Positions 15,922 through 20,040 of a stretch of 20,040 bases of DNA are shown here, piece after piece; within the stretch, counting starts at the first letter, position 1, and each line of letters starts with the position of its first letter. The stretch covers positions 1 to 20,040 of the forward strand of contig JAFYVO010000094.1 of NCBI GenBank assembly GCA_017549085.1, given 5' to 3'. The translations under genes were made by a program, and so were the position numbers. Source of the DNA: Thermoguttaceae bacterium. GTDB taxonomy: Bacteria; Planctomycetota; Planctomycetia; Pirellulales; Thermoguttaceae. Below the pieces are notes generated by a model. That model made no database searches, was not told the DNA's origin, and worked only from the letters and a program-made list of their open reading frames with translations.

Positions 15922-18900
15922 TTACTTCTCGGCGGTCTCCGACTCGGCGGCTTCCGGAATCTCGCAAACGACGCGGAAACCGACGTTAAACGCGCCTTGC
16001 CAAGGTCGTAACGACGTTCGGTATTCGCTTCGGGCGTTGATCGGGCGATCGTACCAAGAGCCGCCGCGGACGACGCGTTCCCCTTCGAGGTTCGCGGCGT
16101 CGCCGTCCGCCGTCGGGCGCGCTTTCGCCAAGCTCGCCGTCCACTCGGCGACGTTGCCGTGCATATCGAACAGCCCCCAAGCGTTCGGCTCGTACTTTCG
16201 CGGTTTTTCGGACAAAAATCCGCCGTCTTCGACGTCAGCGATCCTCGGAATCCAGTGGTCGAATTCGGTTCCCCGTTCGAGCTTGATCTCTTTGAAGTAC
16301 TGATGGCAAACGAAGTTGCGCAGCGTCGCGTCGGCAAGGTTCGCAAACCGCGAAAAGTCCGCGTCGACGGCGCCGTAATTCATCGACGTCGCCGTTCCCG
16401 CTCGACACGCGTATTCCCACTCCGCTTCGCTCGGAAGTCGGAACGTTCGCCCGCTCGCTTCGGAAATCTTTTGGCAAAAATCGTTTGCGTCGTTCCAGGA
16501 GACGCGAACGACCGGCAGTTCCGGCCCGTTGACGTAAAAGCCGCGAACGCCGAACTGGAACCCGTGCCGCGACTCGACGCCGGAGTCGTGCGACGGCTCG
16601 ACCAGCTCGTAAAGCGCGTTCGTCGTCTCGTCGACGCTCAACCAAAACGAACGCTTAATCTCGACGACGCAAGGCTTTTCGTCGTCGTAACGCGCCCCGT
16701 CCGGCGACTGCGCGCCCATAACGAACGTCCCCGCCGGAATCAAACGGAATTCCATTTTCATCCCAGGAATCGGTTCCAAAACGGTCGACGTTTTCGTTCG
16801 GTCGCCGAAAAGGCGCTCCGCTTCGTCCTCTTGTCGCTTCTTCGCTTCCGGCGCGTCGAAGGCCCAATCGAGGAGCGGCGCCGCGTCGGAAGTCGTTTTC
16901 TTCGCGAGTTTTGCGAGCGCGGCGGCGCGAACGGTTTCCCCGTCGGCGAAGGGGGCGACGGCGTTCGAATCCGCGGCGAACGGATTCGACGGAATAACGC
17001 TCCAGTTCGTTTGGGACGTTTCGGCGGCGACCTTCGGGTCCCAAGTCGTCGGGCGTTTGACCTCTTGGTCGACGCCGCCGCTCTTGTACAGCTCCATCAC
17101 GTCGCGACGCAACTTGTTCCAGCGCGCGGCGTTGGCGGAATCGCCCTGTTCGCCCCAATAACCGTGATACGGCGCGTTGAGGTCGATCCAGGTCAAGAGC
17201 CGATCCCAAGACTCCGCGTCGAGCCGAACGCCGTAATGCCCTTTGACGAGTAATTTATACAAGTCGGTCGTTTCCGCCGCAAACTCCGTCGGCATAAGGA
17301 GATGGTAATCGCTCTCCATCCCGGGTCGGCGGACGTAACGGTGCAGCGCGTCGTAGCTCGTCGACCAATTCCCGGGCCGAATTGAAACCGGAAAATACGT
17401 TCCGTACCCCTTAATATTCTCCAAACCGCGCAAGTCGAACGCCCCGAGCGGCGCGCTTTCGTCGCCGTTATGACAGGCGACGCAGTAACGGTCGAGAACC
17501 GGCTGCACCTCGGCGCGGAAGGAAAAACCGCGACTCGGGCCGCGCCAATATTCGATTTCGCTCGTTTTCATCCGTTGCACGACGGTCGGGTCGAGCGAAG
17601 TCGGCGAAACGCTGTTCTGATCTTCGTGGCAACCGACGCACGACAGGTTTTCGCCCGGCATCGCGGTGAACCAACTGCGCATAATTTGCAGCGCTTTCCC
17701 GTTTTCGTCGAGCGGCTGAATCGAAATCGGCGTGTTCGCCGGAACCTTAAAGAGCGCCGAACCGTTCGGCTCGACCGGCACGACGCCGAGCGTGTTGCGC
17801 ACGTCGCAGGGCCCCTCCGCGCCGACGCCGCCGATCGTCCCGCCCATATTCGGATAAAGGTAATTGTAAGTAAAGAGGCGCAACGACTTAACCGTTCCGC
17901 GCGGCACGTTCTTCAAACCGTCGCCGACGTAAATATCGGCGATGAAAACGGTCGCGTCGTCGCGACTTTCGTCGATTCGGTCGGCGATAACCGGCGGGCG
18001 TTCCGTCGGACGCAACGGGATCGGCTCGAAGTGCGCAAAGCCTTGCTCCTTCGAGAGTAAGATCATATTGTCGTCCGTGTCGACGAGGTAAATCCCCCAG
18101 CCGTCTTGCGGATTGAGGCACGCGGAAACGAGGTAATAATCGGCGTCGAGCGGGTACGGATGCAAAAATTTCGGCCAAGCCTCGTTCACGAGCGTGTCGA
18201 CAATCAGCGTGTCGTCGTATTTCGGGTCGGTTTTCGACGCGACGATCGGCGTTTTCGCGCAAATCCGACGAACGGCGCCGGACGCTTCTTTCCGCCCTTT
18301 GCGCGCGTCGAAAAGGACGAGTTCGCCCATTCGCGGAACGCCGTGGTGCCCGCCGACGATCGCGACGAACTTCGACGGTTCCCCCGGAATCGGGCGCGCG
18401 TAAAACATCGAGTTCGGCCAATAGGAATTCGTGCCGTAAAACGAGTTCTGGTTCGTGCCGTCCGGATTCATCAGGAAGAGAAGCCGCGAATGCGCGTGCG
18501 GAATGTCGGCGTATTCCCAACGTTGGTAAAGTATTCTGCCGTCTTCGGTTACCGTCGGATGCCAGTTGTGTTCTTGGTCGAACGTCAAGCGGCGAATCGT
18601 CTTCTTTTCGTCGGCGTACATTCGATACGTGTTCGTAACGCGGGTCGACCCGTTGACGCAAGGCACCGCGATGTAACAGGCGCTCGACGTGTAAACGATC
18701 GACTCGTCCGGCAGGTAACACGCGTCGTAAGAGTTAGCGTCGGGCAAGTTAGGGAGCATTTCCTTGGCGGGCGACGCGACGATTTTTTCGCCGTCGTTCG
18801 TCAATTTCGTTTCGAAAACGTTCCACTGCCCGTTTTCGCGCGTCGAGCTGAAGAGGACTTTTTCGCCGTCGAAGTGCAAGTCGACGTCGCCGACGAACGC

Positions 18901-20040
18901 CGGTTTTTCCGGACGATAAACTTCGCGCGGAACGGCCGGATAACGCGCCGAACCGTCGAGCGTCAAGCGGTAAAGACCGTCGTCGAACGCCTTAGGATTC
19001 AGCGCGCTATTGCTGACCCAGTTGTTGACGAGGCCGAGGTCGCGAGCGTTGCGCCGCACGAAGAGAATATCGTCGAAGTCGAAAAGCGGATTCGCGCGCC
19101 CCAAACGAGAATAGAGGCGAACGTCGGCGAGAAATTCGCGAACGAACGCTTCTTTTTCCGCGTCGGACGGTTCGTCGGAAAGCGTTTCGTTCCAAGCGTT
19201 TAAACCGTTCAAGCGCGCGTCGAACGTCTCGGAGAGCGTCGCGAAGTCGGGCCCGAATTTTTCCGCGACTTCCTCTTCGCCGAACCGCTCCGCCAGCGTC
19301 GCCAAGAGTTTTCGGCTCTTTTCGAGCAGAAGGCGACGCCGTTTAACGTCGACTTTAAATTCGACCGTAAAGTCCGCGGGCGCGTCGACTTCCGCCGAGC
19401 CGTCCGCTTTTTTCGACGCAACTCGCGCCGCAACCGCAACCGCCGCGCCGCTCTTTTCGTCTTCCGCCGCGAACATTTCCGGCGTATAGGTCAACTCGTT
19501 GTTCCAGTCGGGTTTAAACGTTTTTTGCGGAAGAATTTCGACGCTTAATTCGTCTTCCGGGACGAGCGCGGCGCTCGTTTCGAGCCCGAAATGGTCCTCG
19601 AACGTTTCGCCGGACTCCCCTTTGCGAGCGCGGTCGACCGCCGGGTCTCGCGTCTCAAAGGCTCCGTTGGCGCCGTACTCAAAATCGACCGCGGCGCGGG
19701 GCGTCGGCCAATCGACCGGGCCGTCGAATTGCGGCGACAACCGGAACGCGACGACGTGCGGAATGCAAGTTTCCCGCGAAAAGGCGATAACGCGTTCCCC
19801 CGCCTTCGTTTCGAAGTCGGCGACGTCGCGCCACGCGGCGGTTCCGACGTTCCAACTTCCGGTCGTCTCGGCGAGGCCGTTCGTCGTCAGCGTTTCGCCG
19901 TCGAGGTAAAACGTTACCGGACGGCTTTCTTGCGCGGCGAAGAGCGCCGAAAGTTTGTAAACGCCGTCTTTGGGGAACGTTAGCTTGTACTCGGCGCGAT
20001 TCGGATATTCTCCGTTGTTCCCGAGAATCGGCTCCGGGCC
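15922..20040 (-). CDS. Giant exported-type fusion: CBM-like, hydrazine-synthase-α-like propeller, dihaem, SUMF1 (N-terminus missing)
   Basis: The frame is open to the window's right edge, so the start lies beyond it; 1372 residues are visible. The TTG near 19740 is not a likely start because the sequence before it is protein-like. Counting from the edge: residues 1-105 resemble a carbohydrate-binding β-sandwich (DGVYKLSALFA, PVTFYLDGE, TTGSWNVG); 220-335 are helical; 380-690 form a PD40-type propeller of the hydrazine-synthase-α-like family, with SSACYIAVPCV and GRILYQRWEY. Two c-haem sites follow, CVGCH (801-805) and CVACH (853-857). Residues 1095-1358 are a SUMF1/formylglycine-generating-like domain (IPAGTFVMG, RLPSEAEWEYACRAG, GLFDMHGNVAEW, VVRGGSWYDRP, NVGFRVVCE). 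c-type haem implies action outside the cytoplasm. Its SUMF1 part lacks the catalytic cysteines of true formylglycine-generating enzymes. It is not evidence of anammox; related proteins occur in non-anammox planctomycetes. Substrate unknown. Confidence 0.88.
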   Translation of the reverse strand, partial: GPEPILGNNGEYPNRAEYKLTFPKDGVYKLSALFAAQESRPVTFYLDGETLTTNGLAETTGSWNVGTAAWRDVADFETKAGERVIAFSRETCIPHVVAFRLSPQFDGPVDWPTPRAAVDFEYGANGAFETRDPAVDRARKGESGETFEDHFGLETSAALVPEDELSVEILPQKTFKPDWNNELTYTPEMFAAEDEKSGAAVAVAARVASKKADGSAEVDAPADFTVEFKVDVKRRRLLLEKSRKLLATLAERFGEEEVAEKFGPDFATLSETFDARLNGLNAWNETLSDEPSDAEKEAFVREFLADVRLYSRLGRANPLFDFDDILFVRRNARDLGLVNNWVSNSALNPKAFDDGLYRLTLDGSARYPAVPREVYRPEKPAFVGDVDLHFDGEKVLFSSTRENGQWNVFETKLTNDGEKIVASPAKEMLPNLPDANSYDACYLPDESIVYTSSACYIAVPCVNGSTRVTNTYRMYADEKKTIRRLTFDQEHNWHPTVTEDGRILYQRWEYADIPHAHSRLLFLMNPDGTNQNSFYGTNSYWPNSMFYARPIPGEPSKFVAIVGGHHGVPRMGELVLFDARKGRKEASGAVRRICAKTPIVASKTDPKYDDTLIVDTLVNEAWPKFLHPYPLDADYYLVSACLNPQDGWGIYLVDTDDNMILLSKEQGFAHFEPIPLRPTERPPVIADRIDESRDDATVFIADIYVGDGLKNVPRGTVKSLRLFTYNYLYPNMGGTIGGVGAEGPCDVRNTLGVVPVEPNGSALFKVPANTPISIQPLDENGKALQIMRSWFTAMPGENLSCVGCHEDQNSVSPTSLDPTVVQRMKTSEIEYWRGPSRGFSFRAEVQPVLDRYCVACHNGDESAPLGAFDLRGLENIKGYGTYFPVSIRPGNWSTSYDALHRYVRRPGMESDYHLLMPTEFAAETTDLYKLLVKGHYGVRLDAESWDRLLTWIDLNAPYHGYWGEQGDSANAARWNKLRRDVMELYKSGGVDQEVKRPTTWDPKVAAETSQTNWSVIPSNPFAADSNAVAPFADGETVRAAALAKLAKKTTSDAAPLLDWAFDAPEAKKRQEDEAERLFGDRTKTSTVLEPIPGMKMEFRLIPAGTFVMGAQSPDGARYDDEKPCVVEIKRSFWLSVDETTNALYELVEPSHDSGVESRHGFQFGVRGFYVNGPELPVVRVSWNDANDFCQKISEASGRTFRLPSEAEWEYACRAGTATSMNYGAVDADFSRFANLADATLRNFVCHQYFKEIKLERGTEFDHWIPRIADVEDGGFLSEKPRKYEPNAWGLFDMHGNVAEWTASLAKARPTADGDAANLEGERVVRGGSWYDRPINARSEYRTSLRPWQGAFNVGFRVVCEIPEAAESETAEK

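Noticed and set aside
19738..19740. TTG as the start of the giant gene
   Set aside because: The frame stays open for 100 more codons to the edge, and they read as a β-sandwich domain.
15922..20040. Anammox hydrazine synthase
   Set aside because: Only the propeller and haem motifs resemble the α subunit. No β/γ subunits are nearby, and the CBM-like and SUMF1 fusions point to a different role.

Overview
The window looks like chromosomal DNA of a planctomycete, probably near the Pirellulales (inference). The evidence is the planctomycete-style DnaA, a β-propeller protein with an acidic DDPFGDD tail, a very large exported protein joining a hydrazine-synthase-α-like propeller, two c-type haem sites and a SUMF1 domain, and a GAF protein of the kind often fused to SpoIIE phosphatases. 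The DNA is moderately GC-rich and coding strands rarely use TTA, CTA or TCA, so long open frames appear opposite real genes. I see no phage, transposon, CRISPR, tRNA or rRNA gene. The window is mostly housekeeping with a few lineage-specific exported proteins.

Layout. 1-519 is the C-terminal end of an SppA-type signal peptide peptidase. After a gap with a long hairpin and a promoter-like site comes dnaA (1177-3201), whose long linker carries two AT-hook-like motifs. Facing terminators at 3296-3327 (+) and 3463-3502 (-) separate it from an exported PQQ-like β-propeller gene on the minus strand (3532-5262). An 890-base gap leads to a GAF-domain gene (6155-7105), then rpsR on its own (7389-7670). 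Arginine genes follow: argB (8066-8995), then argD and argF (9287-11406), five bases apart. They encode N-acetylglutamate kinase, acetylornithine aminotransferase and ornithine carbamoyltransferase, so the cluster covers the acetylglutamate phosphorylation, acetylornithine and citrulline steps; argC, argJ, argG and argH are not here. pheT (11601-14039) follows without pheS. An exported coiled-coil protein of unknown role (14490-15809) converges on the giant minus-strand haem/SUMF1 gene (15922-20040), which stays open to the right edge and is therefore incomplete.

Most promising: the AT-hook-bearing DnaA linker; perfect dyads overlapping predicted promoters upstream of dnaA and of the coiled-coil gene; a long imperfect inverted repeat between rpsR and argB; and the carbohydrate-binding-like/propeller/dihaem/SUMF1 fusion, whose SUMF1 domain lacks the cysteines of formylglycine-generating enzymes. 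Shine-Dalgarno use is mixed: clear before the propeller gene, argB, argF and the coiled-coil gene, weak or absent before dnaA, the GAF gene, rpsR and argD.
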